A DNA stretch of 64,000 nucleotides, from the NCBI RefSeq assembly GCF_900116135.1, contig NZ_FOZX01000014.1, positions 62,001 through 126,000 on the forward strand, read 5' to 3'. The DNA comes from Saccharopolyspora flava (GTDB lineage: Bacteria > Actinomycetota > Actinomycetes > Mycobacteriales > Pseudonocardiaceae). The notes beneath the pieces are model-generated. The model ran no database searches and was not told the DNA's origin. It was given only the letters and a program-made list of their open reading frames with translations. Within the stretch, counting starts at the first letter, position 1. Each line of letters starts with the position of its first letter. Shown piece by piece: positions 1 to 8,314 of the stretch. The translations under genes were made by a program, and so were the position numbers.

Positions 1-682
1 GGCGGTGGACGAACTCGGGGAGCAGGGTCACCGGGTCGGCGTAGTAGGTGAGGTCGGCGCCGCCTCGGGTGTCGTCGGCGGGCTGGAACGGGTAGGTGCC
101 CGGGTCCAGGCCCGCGTCGCGCAGGGCGAACAGCAGGTGCGGCATGTCGAATCCCTCGACCGGCCTGACCCGGACCTCGATGCGCAGGTAGCGGTGGCCG
201 TCGACGTCCACGGGCACCGGCGCGAGCGGGGTGAGGAAGTGGTGCGCGCCCCGCAGCGACGCGATCATCTCCTCGGCCTGCGAGTCGGTCAGGCCGCCGG
301 GAATCACCCCGTCGCCGAGCCCCGGCCGGGAGCTGACCTGGCACAACGCGCTCGACTCCGGCCCGTCCCAGACCTGCCGCGACGGCAGGTAGCCGTACTG
401 GGCGCCGTCGACGCACCGGGTGCGCACGACGCTCCGCCCGCGCCAGTGCTCGATGCCGGTGCCGACGTGGCGGCCGGATGCGTAGTCGTAGATCTCGTCG
501 CTGACCCGCACCATCGTCCGCGCGGCGGCGGCTTCGGGGGTCTCGAAGTACTCGCGCCGGGTGTGCACGACGGTCTGGGTGGCCTGCCGCCGGTACATCT
601 CCCAGAACACGTCCTCGGGCCGGTCGGGTTCGGCGCACCCGGTCAGCAGGGCGCACAGCATCGCGGCGGCCATCAGTCGCAC
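1..682 (-). CDS. Putative secreted lipoprotein, C-terminus beyond window
   Basis: The frame is open from about 682 to the left edge, so the C-terminus is missing and about 227 residues are visible. The likely GTG start at 682 gives an N-terminus MRLMAAAMLCALLTGC, a short lipoprotein signal with lipobox LTGC. Starting at the ATG at 673 would remove the only basic residue of the signal. The mature part has no domain I recognise and ends near the edge with a run resembling ADLTYYADPVTLLPEFV, as in many actinobacterial outer-face lipoproteins. It overlaps the 3' end of the 69-residue gene upstream, so the two are probably co-transcribed. Function unknown. Confidence 0.6.
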   Translation of the reverse strand, partial: MRLMAAAMLCALLTGCAEPDRPEDVFWEMYRRQATQTVVHTRREYFETPEAAAARTMVRVSDEIYDYASGRHVGTGIEHWRGRSVVRTRCVDGAQYGYLPSRQVWDGPESSALCQVSSRPGLGDGVIPGGLTDSQAEEMIASLRGAHHFLTPLAPVPVDVDGHRYLRIEVRVRPVEGFDMPHLLFALRDAGLDPGTYPFQPADDTRGGADLTYYADPVTLLPEFVHR

Positions 683-882
683 AGCGCTTCCACCACGTCG
701 CGGGCTTCGGCGCGGAACGCCTGGTCGAGGAAGTAGAGCTTGTCGGCGACCTCGGTGAGCTGGCTGCGCGCGATCACGACCTCGGCGCCGTCCTGGGCGA
801 TGGAGATCTCGTCCCGCACCAGCAACGTCACCACGATCTCGCCGCGACGCTCGCACGCGGGAATCCGCCAACTGGCGCACAT
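673..882 (-). CDS. Small hypothetical protein (69 aa)
   Basis: I place the start at the ATG at 882 because GGAGGG lies 8 bases upstream; an in-frame ATG at 900 has no such site. The product begins MCASWRIPACERRGEIVVTLL and ends with an acidic helix-like stretch. It has no signal peptide or membrane segment. The stop overlaps the start of the lipoprotein gene downstream, which suggests a two-gene operon. I do not recognise a family. The gene is supported by frame, ribosome site and overlap only. Confidence 0.5.
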   Translation of the reverse strand: MCASWRIPACERRGEIVVTLLVRDEISIAQDGAEVVIARSQLTEVADKLYFLDQAFRAEARDVVEALCD

Positions 883-1211
883 CGTCTCGTCCCTCCACAT
901 AGGAAGCAGTGATGGGACGAAAGTCGCTGAGTGCCAACGGGTCACGCAACACGCCGTTCCGGCGACACGAGCCGCGTGACAGCCGGGCACGCACCGGATT
1001 CGTGATCAGCACCAAGAGACCGAAGGGCGGGACGCGCGGCAACCGGCGCGAGGAACTTGCCCGGGATCGAGGGGAACCCCCGTCCCCTCCCGTGCTCATT
1101 CTACCGGGGGGGAGGGGGACTTGCGGCAAGGCCCGGGGTCTGCCGCACAATGCTCGACCTGCGCAAACAGCGTTGCGCTGCATGGGGGAGTCGATCACCG
1201 GTGAGGGGCAC
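883..1211. other. Intergenic region between divergent genes
   Basis: This stretch separates the minus-strand small gene from the plus-strand helicase. Its first 200 bases show nothing I can interpret. From 1110 on it holds the RAE-like palindrome, then a CACAAT box near 1146-1151 that could serve as a -10. A long in-frame extension of the helicase to 909 is possible but would place the palindrome inside the coding region, so I treat the region as regulatory. Confidence 0.5.
1116..1134 (+). promoter_or_regulatory. Rifamycin-associated element-like palindrome
   Basis: The 19 bases GGGACTTGCGGCAAGGCCC form an inverted repeat around CTTGC-G-GCAAG, with one mismatch in the outer arm. From memory, the rifamycin-associated element (RAE) upstream of actinobacterial rifamycin-inactivation genes and helR is GGGGCTTGCGGCAAGGCCC; this site differs at one base. 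It lies 78 bp before the helicase GTG start, and a possible -10 box (CACAAT) follows about 12 bp downstream. The motif is seen directly; a role in rifamycin-inducible expression is inferred. Confidence 0.75.
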
Positions 1212-3344
1212 GTGTCTGAGCACGACGAAGAACTGCGGTCCGAACGCGCCCACGTGGCGGGGCTCTACGCACGACTCGACGCCGAACGCGCCCGAGCCGA
1301 GACCCGCTACCAGCGGGCCCTGGGCGACACCGCGACGTCGCCGATGGAACGCGACGTGGAGGTCCGCGCCCAGGCCCGCGAGCTGCAGCGGCTGAACGTC
1401 GCCGACCACGGCCTGTGCTTCGGGCGGCTCGACGCCGACGACGGGGAACGCCGCTACATCGGCCGGATCGGGCTGTTCGACGAGGCCGACGACCACCGGC
1501 CGCTGCTGCTGGACTGGCGCGCGCCGGCGGCACGCCCCTTCTACACCGCCACCGCCGCCCACCCCGAGAGCATGCGCCGACGCCGCCAGCTGCACAGCCG
1601 CGGCCGGGAGATCACCGGCTTCACCGACGAGGTTCTGGGGTGCCCGGACGGCGACACCGCAGGTGACGCGGCCCTGCTCGCCGCCGTCAACGCGCCCCGG
1701 GGCGAGGGGATGCGCGACATCGTCGCCACCATCCAGGCCGAGCAAGACCGCATCATCCGCCTCGACCACCCGGGCGTGCTGGTCATCGAAGGCGGACCCG
1801 GTACCGGCAAGACCGTCGTCGCGCTGCACCGCGTCGCCTACCTGCTCTACACGCAGCGGGAGCGGATGGAGCGCAGCGGCGTGCTGGTGGTCGGGCCGAA
1901 TCCGCAGTTCCTGAACCACATCGGGCGCGTGCTGCCGTCGCTGGGGGAGTCCGACGTCGTGTTCGCCACCACCGGCGACCTGCTGCCCGGGCTGCGCGTC
2001 ACCGCCGAGGACGCACCCGAGATCGCCGAGTTCAAGGGATCGCTGACGATCCTCGACGTGCTGCGCGCGGCGATCGCCGACCGGCAGCGACTGCCCGAGC
2101 AGCCGTGGGAGATCGAGCTGGAGGACGTGTCGGTCCGCATCGACGCCGCCACCGCCGAGTGGGCCCGCGAGGAGGCGCGCGACAGCGGCCTGCCGCACAA
2201 CGAGGCCCGCGCGGTGTTCGTCGACGTCGTCGGCTACGTGCTCACCGAACGCGCCACCGCCCGCATCGGCCGCGGCTGGCTGACAAGGGAGGACGAGGCG
2301 TGGGGGAGCATCCGGGAGGAGGTGCGGGCCGAGCTCGCCGAGCACCGGGGCCTGCGCGAGGCGATCGACGCGCTGTGGCCGGAGCTGACCCCGCAGCAGC
2401 TGCTCGCCGACCTCTACACCTCGCCGGAACGGCTGCGCGCGGTCGGCGCCGAGGCGCTGCTGCGGGATGAGGGCGAGGCGTGGACGGTGTCGGACGTGCC
2501 GCTGCTCGACGAGCTCGTCGACCTGCTCGGGGAGGTGAAAACGCCTTCTGCCGAGGAGGATTCCGACTACGCCGCCGGAGTTCTGGAGATCCTGCAGGTG
2601 GAGCGGCACGACCTCATGGACGACGAGGACCACCTGCTGGCCCAGGACCTGCTGGACGCCTCGGATCTCGCCGAGCGGTTCGTCGAGCACGACACCCGCG
2701 ACCTGGCCGAACGCGCCGCCGCCGACCGTGACTGGACCTACCGCCACGTCGTCGTCGACGAAGCGCAGGAACTGTCCGAAATGGACTGGCGAGTGCTGAT
2801 GCGCCGCTGCCCGAGCCGCTCGTTCACGGTCGTCGGCGACCTCGCCCAACGCCGCTCAGCCGCAGGTGCGCGCACCTGGGCCGCGATGCTGGACCGCTAC
2901 GTCCCCGGTCGCTGGGCCTACCGCGAGCTCACCGTCAACTACCGGACCCCGGCGGAGATCATGGAGCTCGCCGCCGGACTCCTCGCCGAGTTCGCACCCG
3001 GCGTCGCCGCTCCGGCCTCGGTCCGCTCCACCGGCGTCGAACCCTGGTTCCGCCAGGTCGACGCTTCTGAAATGTCGTGTGCCGTGGAGGAATTCACGTC
3101 CGAGGAGTCCGGATGCGAAGGCACCAGCGTCGTCATCGGCCCACCCGGCACCCCCGGCGCGGTCACCCCGACGGACACCAAGGGCCTCGAATTCGACGCG
3201 GTCCTGCTCGTCGAACCCGCCGAGATCCTCGCAACCCCACGAGGAGCCGCCGACCTCTACGTGGCCCTCACGCGCGCGACGCAACGCCTCGGCATCCTCC
3301 ACACCACCCCGCTCCCCGACGTCCTCCGCCCCCGCGAGGAGTGA
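1212..3344 (+). CDS. helR: HelD/HelR-family RNA polymerase-associated ATPase
   Basis: UvrD-like superfamily 1 protein of about 710 aa. The N-terminal ~100 residues form a charged coiled coil (SERAHVAGLYARLDAERARAE, split here only by length), typical of HelD proteins that insert into RNA polymerase channels. Walker A GGPGTGKT is at about residues 194-201, Walker B VVVDEAQE at about 513, and a GDLAQR motif follows. Family knowledge: HelD recycles stalled RNA polymerase, and the HelR subgroup displaces rifamycins from it. The RAE-like site upstream supports HelR. The start is the GTG at 1212 with GAGGGG just upstream; an ATG at 1182 is an alternative that adds ten residues. Confidence 0.85.
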   Translation: MSEHDEELRSERAHVAGLYARLDAERARAETRYQRALGDTATSPMERDVEVRAQARELQRLNVADHGLCFGRLDADDGERRYIGRIGLFDEADDHRPLLLDWRAPAARPFYTATAAHPESMRRRRQLHSRGREITGFTDEVLGCPDGDTAGDAALLAAVNAPRGEGMRDIVATIQAEQDRIIRLDHPGVLVIEGGPGTGKTVVALHRVAYLLYTQRERMERSGVLVVGPNPQFLNHIGRVLPSLGESDVVFATTGDLLPGLRVTAEDAPEIAEFKGSLTILDVLRAAIADRQRLPEQPWEIELEDVSVRIDAATAEWAREEARDSGLPHNEARAVFVDVVGYVLTERATARIGRGWLTREDEAWGSIREEVRAELAEHRGLREAIDALWPELTPQQLLADLYTSPERLRAVGAEALLRDEGEAWTVSDVPLLDELVDLLGEVKTPSAEEDSDYAAGVLEILQVERHDLMDDEDHLLAQDLLDASDLAERFVEHDTRDLAERAAADRDWTYRHVVVDEAQELSEMDWRVLMRRCPSRSFTVVGDLAQRRSAAGARTWAAMLDRYVPGRWAYRELTVNYRTPAEIMELAAGLLAEFAPGVAAPASVRSTGVEPWFRQVDASEMSCAVEEFTSEESGCEGTSVVIGPPGTPGAVTPTDTKGLEFDAVLLVEPAEILATPRGAADLYVALTRATQRLGILHTTPLPDVLRPREE

Positions 3345-3396
3345 CCCGATTTCAAGGGAAGTCGGGCCGGACAGTTTTCACTAAGGATACGTTTCG

Positions 3397-3519
3397 CAAC
3401 GGACGCGACCAGGACGACCCAAGATTCAGTAAACGCGACCCACTACGGGTACGTTTCGCAACGGACGCGACCAAGACGACCCAAGCTTTGGTAGACGCGA
3501 CCCACTACGGGTACGTTTC
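3397..3519. repeat. Left tandem 62-bp units (two copies)
   Basis: Two head-to-tail units of 61-62 bp, each ending in GGTACGTTTC (ends at 3457 and 3519). Each contains GACGCGACC, GACCCAAG and GCGACCCACTAC. They are the reverse complement of the three units at 3947-4132. Confidence 0.85.
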
Positions 3520-3665
3520 GAAAGGCAGTGGCAATTTCTTCTGAAATTGGCGGCCCCCCACAACGCAAGAAAACCCCAAGACGAAGCCAATTTCTGGAGA
3601 AATTGCCACTCCGCACGCAAGCAACCCGACCCCGCGAAGCGATCCCAAGGAACCCCGTGGGGGGG

Positions 3666-3689
3666 TGACAGTTTTCATGAAAACTGTCA
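3666..3689. repeat. Perfect palindrome with TTTTCATGAAAA core
   Basis: A 24-bp perfect palindrome centred on CATG, flanked by TGACAG and its complement. It mirrors the copy at 3775-3800 across the axis of the large inverted repeat. Confidence 0.9.
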
Positions 3690-3774
3690 GACCCCTCGGG
3701 GTCTCTCTGTGGAGGGGGCTCCAGACTCTCGAGGTGGTTGAGCTGGGATTTTGGGGTTCCGTCGTGTGGGTGGA

Positions 3775-3800
3775 GGGACAGTTTTCATGAAAACTGTCCC
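3775..3800. repeat. Perfect palindrome with TTTTCATGAAAA core
   Basis: A 26-bp perfect palindrome (GGGACAG outer arms) and the partner of 3666-3689. Further copies of the core are at 10421, 11276 and 15728. Confidence 0.9.
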
Positions 3801-3946
3801 GACCCCTTGGGGGTCGTCTTGGGAGCGCTCCGCGGGGTACTTTGGGTGCGTGCGGAGGGGCAATTTCTCCAGAAATTGGCTTCGTTTCGTGGTTCTCCTC
3901 GCGTTGCGGGGGCCGCCAATTTCAGAAGAAATTGCCCCTGCCTTTC

Positions 3947-4132
3947 GAAACGTACCCGTAGTGGGTCGCCTCTACTAAAGCTTGGGTCACCTTGGTCGCG
4001 TTCGTTTCGAAACGTACCGGTAGTGGGTCGCGTTTACCAAAGCTTGGGTCATTTTGGTCGCGTCCGTTGAGAAACGTACCCGTAGTGGGTCGCGTTTACT
4101 GAATCTTGGGTCACCTTGGTCGCGTTCCTTTT
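3947..4132. repeat. Right tandem 62-bp units (three copies)
   Basis: Three head-to-tail units beginning GAAACGTACC at 3947, 4009 and 4071, a period of exactly 62 bp; a fourth unit begins at 4133 (GAAACGGACC) and is cut off. They are inverted relative to 3397-3519. Confidence 0.88.
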
Positions 4133-4142
4133 GAAACGGACC

Positions 4143-4871
4143 CTAAAACTGTCCCCTGGCGAGGTCCACGAGCAACCGGGCCACCTCGCCGGGCATGGTG
4201 ATCATGCAGTCGTGGCCGGTGGGCAGCTCGTGAACCACGGCGGGGGAGCCGTTGGGTTGGACGGTGGGGACGGGGCGGCGGACGAAGCCCTCGGGGACGT
4301 CGGTGCAGTGGATGTGGGCGCGGGGGATCGCCCGCGTGGCGGGGTTGTCGAGACGCACGGGTTGCTGCAGCGCACCGACCGAGTGGTCGGACAGCATCGA
4401 GCGCAACCACGCCAGGTCGTCGGGATCGGTGACGCCGAACAGGCCGTCCCCGGCGAAGCCGTCGTCCGGAGGCGGGACGCGGAACCCGCTCTCGGAGCGC
4501 AGCGCCAGGTCGATGGACTTCTTCGCCTGCGGCATCACGTCGGCCGCGGTCTCGCCGTCCTCCGGCACCATCGCGTCGAGGTAGATCAGCTGCGAGATCC
4601 GCTCCGGGACCTGGTTGGCGGCGTCGGAGATGACCAGCCCCGCGTAGCTGTGCCCGACCAGCACGACGTCGCGCAGGTCCTCGGCGAGGATCAGCCGCAC
4701 GAGGTCGTCGGAGTGGGTGTGCACCCCGGTCTCGGGCGCGAGCAGGTGCGCGGTCTCGCCGTACCCGGTCAGCGTCGGGGCGAGCACCCGGTGCCCGGCG
4801 AGCAGCGGCACCACCCGGTCCCAGGCCCGACCGGTGTGCCAGGCGCCGTGGACCAGCAGAAACGTGGACAT
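4143..4871 (-). CDS. Alpha/beta hydrolase (EST/salicylate-esterase type)
   Basis: 242-residue hydrolase of the alpha/beta fold. The oxyanion region FLLVHGAWH is at residues 4-12, the nucleophile elbow GHSYAG has Ser75, and the catalytic His is in PTGHD near residue 220. There is no signal peptide, so it is cytosolic. The start ATG at 4871 has GGAGGT at good spacing. Substrate is not predictable; relatives are carboxylesterases and plant-type methyl esterases. The last residues GQF and the TAG stop lie in the repeat end at about 4143-4154, so the C-terminus was shaped by the repeat. It is divergent from the regulator at 4989, which may control it. Confidence 0.85.
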   Translation of the reverse strand: MSTFLLVHGAWHTGRAWDRVVPLLAGHRVLAPTLTGYGETAHLLAPETGVHTHSDDLVRLILAEDLRDVVLVGHSYAGLVISDAANQVPERISQLIYLDAMVPEDGETAADVMPQAKKSIDLALRSESGFRVPPPDDGFAGDGLFGVTDPDDLAWLRSMLSDHSVGALQQPVRLDNPATRAIPRAHIHCTDVPEGFVRRPVPTVQPNGSPAVVHELPTGHDCMITMPGEVARLLVDLARGQF

Positions 4872-4988
4872 GCAAACCTCCGGTGAGTGGACGTGCCGAC
4901 CACGTTGCCGCCGCAGCGCGAGCCGAACCAGAGCTCCCGCGACCCTGGGAGTGACAGGACCAGCCACGAGCGGCCTACGCTGGGGTGT

Positions 4989-5801
4989 GTGGCCGAGGAG
5001 AACCTGCTGGGCGAGTTCGTGCGCGCACGGCGCGAGCTCGTCACTCCCGAGCAGGCCGGGATTCCGGTGACCGGCGTGCGGCGCGTGCCCGGGCTTCGCC
5101 GGGAGGAGGTCGCGATGCTCGCCGGCATCAGCGCCGACTACTACCTGCGCCTGGAGCAGGGGCGCGACCGCAACCCGTCGGTGCAGGTCCTGGAATCGCT
5201 GGCGCGCGTCCTGCGGCTCGACGACGCCGCGACCGAGCACCTGCTGCGCCTGGCGGCGACCAAACCGCTGCGCAGGACACCGATGCCGGAGCTCCGGTCC
5301 AGTACGGCGAAACTCCTCGCATCGCTGGCGCTTCCGGCGTTCGTGGAGACCAGGTACATGGACGTCCTGGCCGCCAACCGGCTGGCCACCGCGATGTCGC
5401 CCCGTCTGGTTCCGGGGACCAACCGCCTTCGCGACATGTTCCTGGACCCGGCCGAGCAGGACCTCTACCCGGACTGGGAGACCGATTCGGTCAGCGCGGT
5501 CGCGGGATTCCGCAAGTCGGTCGGCGCGGAGACCCACGACCCCCGCTACGCCGAGATCGTCGGCGAGCTCTGCCTCGCCAGCCCCCGCTTCAGCAGCATC
5601 TGGGCCCGCCACGACGTGATCGTCTGCGCGGCCGCTCCGATGCGCGTCGCCCACCCGCAGGTCGGCGACCTGGTCCTCAACCGCGAACGCCTCGGCGTCG
5701 AGGGGAGCCCGGGCCAGGCCCTGGTCATCTTCCACCCCGACCCGGGCACCGACAGCGCCGAGAAGCTCACCCTCCTCGGCACGACGGTCGCCGCCCGCTG
5801 A
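4989..5801 (+). CDS. XRE-family regulator with MmyB-like ligand domain
   Basis: 270 residues. The N-terminal helix-turn-helix (about 10-80) includes GLRREEVAMLAGISADYYLRL and EQGRDRNPS, the signature of MmyB-type regulators. The C-terminal part (about 100-260) matches the MmyB ligand-binding fold with SPRF, NRERLG and HPDPGTDSAEKL. The GTG start at 4989 is chosen because the HTH begins right after; a longer start at 4887 would run into the promoter shared with the hydrolase. In similar pairs the regulator represses the divergent enzyme gene, which is the inference here. Confidence 0.85.
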   Translation: MAEENLLGEFVRARRELVTPEQAGIPVTGVRRVPGLRREEVAMLAGISADYYLRLEQGRDRNPSVQVLESLARVLRLDDAATEHLLRLAATKPLRRTPMPELRSSTAKLLASLALPAFVETRYMDVLAANRLATAMSPRLVPGTNRLRDMFLDPAEQDLYPDWETDSVSAVAGFRKSVGAETHDPRYAEIVGELCLASPRFSSIWARHDVIVCAAAPMRVAHPQVGDLVLNRERLGVEGSPGQALVIFHPDPGTDSAEKLTLLGTTVAAR

Positions 5802-5834
5802 CCTCGCGATCTCCCGCTCGGAGGTGAGGGCAGC

Positions 5835-5904
5835 GGACAGTTTTAGTGAGAACTGTTTGGGCGAAACGGACATTGATCATGGGTGATTCGAGGAAAAACT
5901 GTCC
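5835..5904 (-). repeat. 70-bp intergenic element, copy 1 (reverse orientation)
   Basis: 70 bp from GGACAG to CTGTCC. Read on the minus strand it contains TCGAATCACCCATGATCAAT, the inner block shared with the copies at 11163 and 62146. It lies between the regulator stop (5801) and a convergent membrane-protein gene (5963). Confidence 0.85.
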
Positions 5905-5962
5905 CCGGCCGACGGGAAGCTGCCCCGGGAGTGAAGAGACGTGAGAACCCCGCGAAACCGCC

Positions 5963-6334
5963 CTACCTGCGGATGATCTTGATGATGATCTGGCCGACGA
6001 TGAACCAGATCAGCGCCGCGAGCGCGTAGTTGAGGACCACCCCGAGCAGCGCGTCGTCCGGGGTGAACACGTCGCCGAGCCCGAGCACGAAGGTCTGCGC
6101 GAGGGTGTAGATGAACGACACGAAGCCGTTGCCCTGGTTCGCGTCGAGCACCACGAACAGCACGTGCAGCGCGAACACCAGCACCACGATCGACACGACG
6201 ATCCGCACGATCCGCGCCACCGTGTCGCCGACCTGCCCCGGGCGTCGACGTCGCTCGTAGGGGTCGCGGTAGTCGCGGTCGTAGCGGTAGTCGGCGTCGC
6301 GCCGGTCGTACGGATCTTGCGGCCCGTAACTCAT
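5963..6334 (-). CDS. Small integral membrane protein
   Basis: About 123 residues. The first 45 are rich in Tyr, Asp and Arg (DPYDRRDADYRYDRDYRDPY) and would be cytoplasmic. Two hydrophobic stretches follow, at about 50-75 (RIVRIVVSIVVLVFALHVLF) and 95-120 (LNYALAALIWFIVGQIIIKI). The start is uncertain between ATG 6334 and ATG 6343; neither has a strong ribosome site. Similar charged-tail proteins are common in actinobacteria, with no known function. Confidence 0.65.
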   Translation of the reverse strand: MSYGPQDPYDRRDADYRYDRDYRDPYERRRRPGQVGDTVARIVRIVVSIVVLVFALHVLFVVLDANQGNGFVSFIYTLAQTFVLGLGDVFTPDDALLGVVLNYALAALIWFIVGQIIIKIIRR

Positions 6335-6392
6335 GCCGCGCATTGTCACCGCGATCACCAGCCACAACAAGTCGAGCGTTCGGGTGGTTCCG

Positions 6393-6644
6393 CTACCAGT
6401 CGAAGACCTCGGGATGCTTCTGGGCCTCGAACCGGAGGCGGTTGAGCTCGTCGGCGAACAGCTTCGTGTGCCCGCACCCGAGGCACACCACAGCGCTCAG
6501 CGTGGAGAGCGGGTTGACCGACATCCGCTTCCGGAACGGGAACACCCCGGTCTTCTGATGGCTGGTCATCCGCATCCCACCGACGTAAGTGCCACCGCAC
6601 AACTCACAAGCGGGATACCGGGACTGAGGAGGTGGAGAAGTCAT
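6393..6644 (-). CDS. Small zinc-ribbon-like protein
   Basis: 83 residues with two Cys pairs, CELCGG near residue 13 and CLGCGH near residue 54, which could hold one zinc ion. The C-terminus is helical and charged (LFADELNRLRFEAQKHP). No signal peptide. It lies just downstream of the 197-residue gene (5-base gap), so the two are probably one transcript. It may bind nucleic acid or be a regulatory subunit; this is inference from the zinc motif only. Confidence 0.6.
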   Translation of the reverse strand: MTSPPPQSRYPACELCGGTYVGGMRMTSHQKTGVFPFRKRMSVNPLSTLSAVVCLGCGHTKLFADELNRLRFEAQKHPEVFDW

Positions 6645-6649
6645 GGGCG

Positions 6650-7243
6650 TCAGTATGCGGGCCCGAAGTACGTCGGGAGCCCGTCATGGGGATCAGCGGC
6701 CTGCCGATTTCCGGGATCGATCGCGCAAGCCGACTTCGCGAGCGCGTAGGCCATGTCGATGTACTTCGCGCCGGGTGGGCTGATCTCGATCGGCATCCGC
6801 ACGGCGTAGCCGCGCGAAGGCAGATGCAAGATCGCCTCGATCTCTGACGGGCCGCCGCTGATGTACCGCAGTTCGAGCCGTTCTCCCCACATGTCCGCCA
6901 CGGGTTGGTATTCAGCCGAGCGACCCAATTCCTGCAGCACCCACGCGTGCACGAGGAACGGCGACGACGTCTCGTCGTCCGGCACCCAAAAGATGCTGTT
7001 GTCGAGCTCGGGCTGGGGAAGGCCGGGCCCGACATCGGCGAGTTGCCGTCGAATCGCCGCGCAGTCGTCGTCCGGATCGACGTGCAGCGTCGCGGTCGTC
7101 CCGTCCATCCACGAACACGTCGCAACGGCAGGACGACGGCTCAGGTCGATGCTCGACGCCAGAAAGCCAACCTCCACGTTCCCGCCCTCGAGCAAGGCCA
7201 GGTTGTTGACCACCGGCGACCACCACTCAGCAGGCATGCACAT
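6650..7243 (-). CDS. Hypothetical protein (197 aa)
   Basis: A soluble protein with no signal peptide or membrane segment. It begins MCMPAEWWSPVVNNLALL and is acidic with several Trp residues, but I recognise no motif. The start could be ATG 7243 or ATG 7237. Its stop is 5 bases before the zinc-ribbon gene, so they probably form one operon. Such actinobacterial proteins are sometimes immunity-type proteins, but nothing here proves it. Confidence 0.6.
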   Translation of the reverse strand: MCMPAEWWSPVVNNLALLEGGNVEVGFLASSIDLSRRPAVATCSWMDGTTATLHVDPDDDCAAIRRQLADVGPGLPQPELDNSIFWVPDDETSSPFLVHAWVLQELGRSAEYQPVADMWGERLELRYISGGPSEIEAILHLPSRGYAVRMPIEISPPGAKYIDMAYALAKSACAIDPGNRQAADPHDGLPTYFGPAY

Positions 7244-7370
7244 CGTCCATTCGCTCGGCGGCTGGCGTTAGCCTCACTTTAGCTCGCCCGCCTCGTCACT
7301 GTTCCCGGAAGTTCGGGGACAGTGACGAGACGGGTGCATGAGCCGCTCGATTTCTAGATAGTACGGATCG

Positions 7371-8072
7371 TCACGGCGTGTAGGATTCTTTTACCCAGTC
7401 CGGGCACACTGTCTTTCCGGTGCAGTATGCAGTGACAACCCCAAAAGGTCGGCCGTCGCTCAGGCGTCGAAAATCATGAACGACGCGAACTTCCTCTGTG
7501 TCGATCGAGGGGAATGGCAGGCAAGCAATGGGGGAACAGTCGATCTTAACGAAGTTTCCGAAGTATTCAAAGGCTTCGCCGTTTTCCGGGTTCTTCTCGG
7601 GTGATCCTACCCAGTAGCCACGAGGGCGCTGAGTGACGGCCCTCGCGATACGAGTGTCCAGGTTGTGCTTCTGCTCGATCTTCTCAAGCCCGAATCCTCG
7701 GTCACCGCCGTCCCACCAGCCGAGACGCATGTGGGACGCCCAGTTGTCGACATCATTCCACTCCTCGATGGAGTTGTACCGGTCGGGCCATCCCTTGACT
7801 TCTCCGTTGGAGGGGCTGGATGCGGGATCGGGCTGCTCGCCTCGTGCGATCCGGTCGATCTGGCTCTTGGGTACACCGTACTTCCAGAGGTCGGCAACTG
7901 GAATCGTTTGCCCAAGGGGAAGGCCTGCTGGGGCTTGAATTGATAACGTGACCCGTTGCCCATGGTCGCGGGTTTCAGGTTCTGCAATTGCGGTGGTGGG
8001 TGAAGTCGCCAGTAGGGCCGCGGCGGACAAAGCAACTGTTGCAATCTTCAGGTTTAGCGTTGGGAAGCTCAC
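7371..8072 (-). CDS. Secreted hypothetical protein
   Basis: 233 residues with a clear Sec signal peptide (MSFPTLNLKIATVALSAAAL, cleavage probably after TAIA near residue 30). The mature part contains WPDRYNSIEEWNDVDNW and WWDGGDRGFGLEKI, and four Cys in its last 60 residues that could form two disulfides. Codon use is more mixed than in neighbours, suggesting recent acquisition. I do not recognise a family; a secreted effector or wall protein is possible. Confidence 0.6.
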   Translation of the reverse strand: MSFPTLNLKIATVALSAAALLATSPTTAIAEPETRDHGQRVTLSIQAPAGLPLGQTIPVADLWKYGVPKSQIDRIARGEQPDPASSPSNGEVKGWPDRYNSIEEWNDVDNWASHMRLGWWDGGDRGFGLEKIEQKHNLDTRIARAVTQRPRGYWVGSPEKNPENGEAFEYFGNFVKIDCSPIACLPFPSIDTEEVRVVHDFRRLSDGRPFGVVTAYCTGKTVCPDWVKESYTP

Positions 8073-8314
8073 TGCTCTCCACTGTTCGAATGGGCGAGAT
8101 ATGGGAATGTGAAGCCGATTTATCCTGGCTTCACCCCTGAATCTCTCAGTCGTGAAAGGGTCGTGGTGTTGAACCGGAGAGGTTCATCAGAATGGAGTAG
8201 TGCTCGGATGACTCGCTTGTTTGGTGCCGGAGAGGGTGCACCGAGATCCGCTGAAAAGCGGTTTGCCGTGGCTGCCTGGTCGATAGCCTGCCGGTGAGTC
8301 GATCTTGAGGGCGG

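Larger units (their letters stand above)
3369..4154. repeat. 786-bp nested inverted repeat of three motif families
   Basis: The segment has a single axis of symmetry near 3733. From outside in, each arm carries a GGACAGTTTT end, tandem units of about 62 bp, two hairpins built on CAATTTC...GAAATTG, and a GTTTTCATGAAAAC palindrome. The left arm has two 62-bp units (3397-3519) and the right has three (3947-4132). The parts at 3508-3615 and 3851-3958 are close to exact reverse complements. No plausible gene fits inside. The right end supplies the stop codon of the hydrolase at 4143. It could be a non-autonomous mobile element, a chromosome-organisation site or a strong bidirectional terminator. 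Confidence 0.85.

Noticed and set aside
5..736. Long plus-strand reading frame at the left edge
   Set aside because: Its product is a low-complexity Arg/Gly/Val mix. The minus strand gives a lipoprotein with a proper signal and normal codon use in the same place.
909..1211. In-frame extension of the helicase to ATG 909
   Set aside because: The extension has no family similarity, contains the RAE-like palindrome and would make the protein about 100 residues too long.
3369..4154. CRISPR array or phage attachment site
   Set aside because: Units of 62 bp are direct neighbours without unique spacers, there are no cas genes, and the arms are inverted around one axis.
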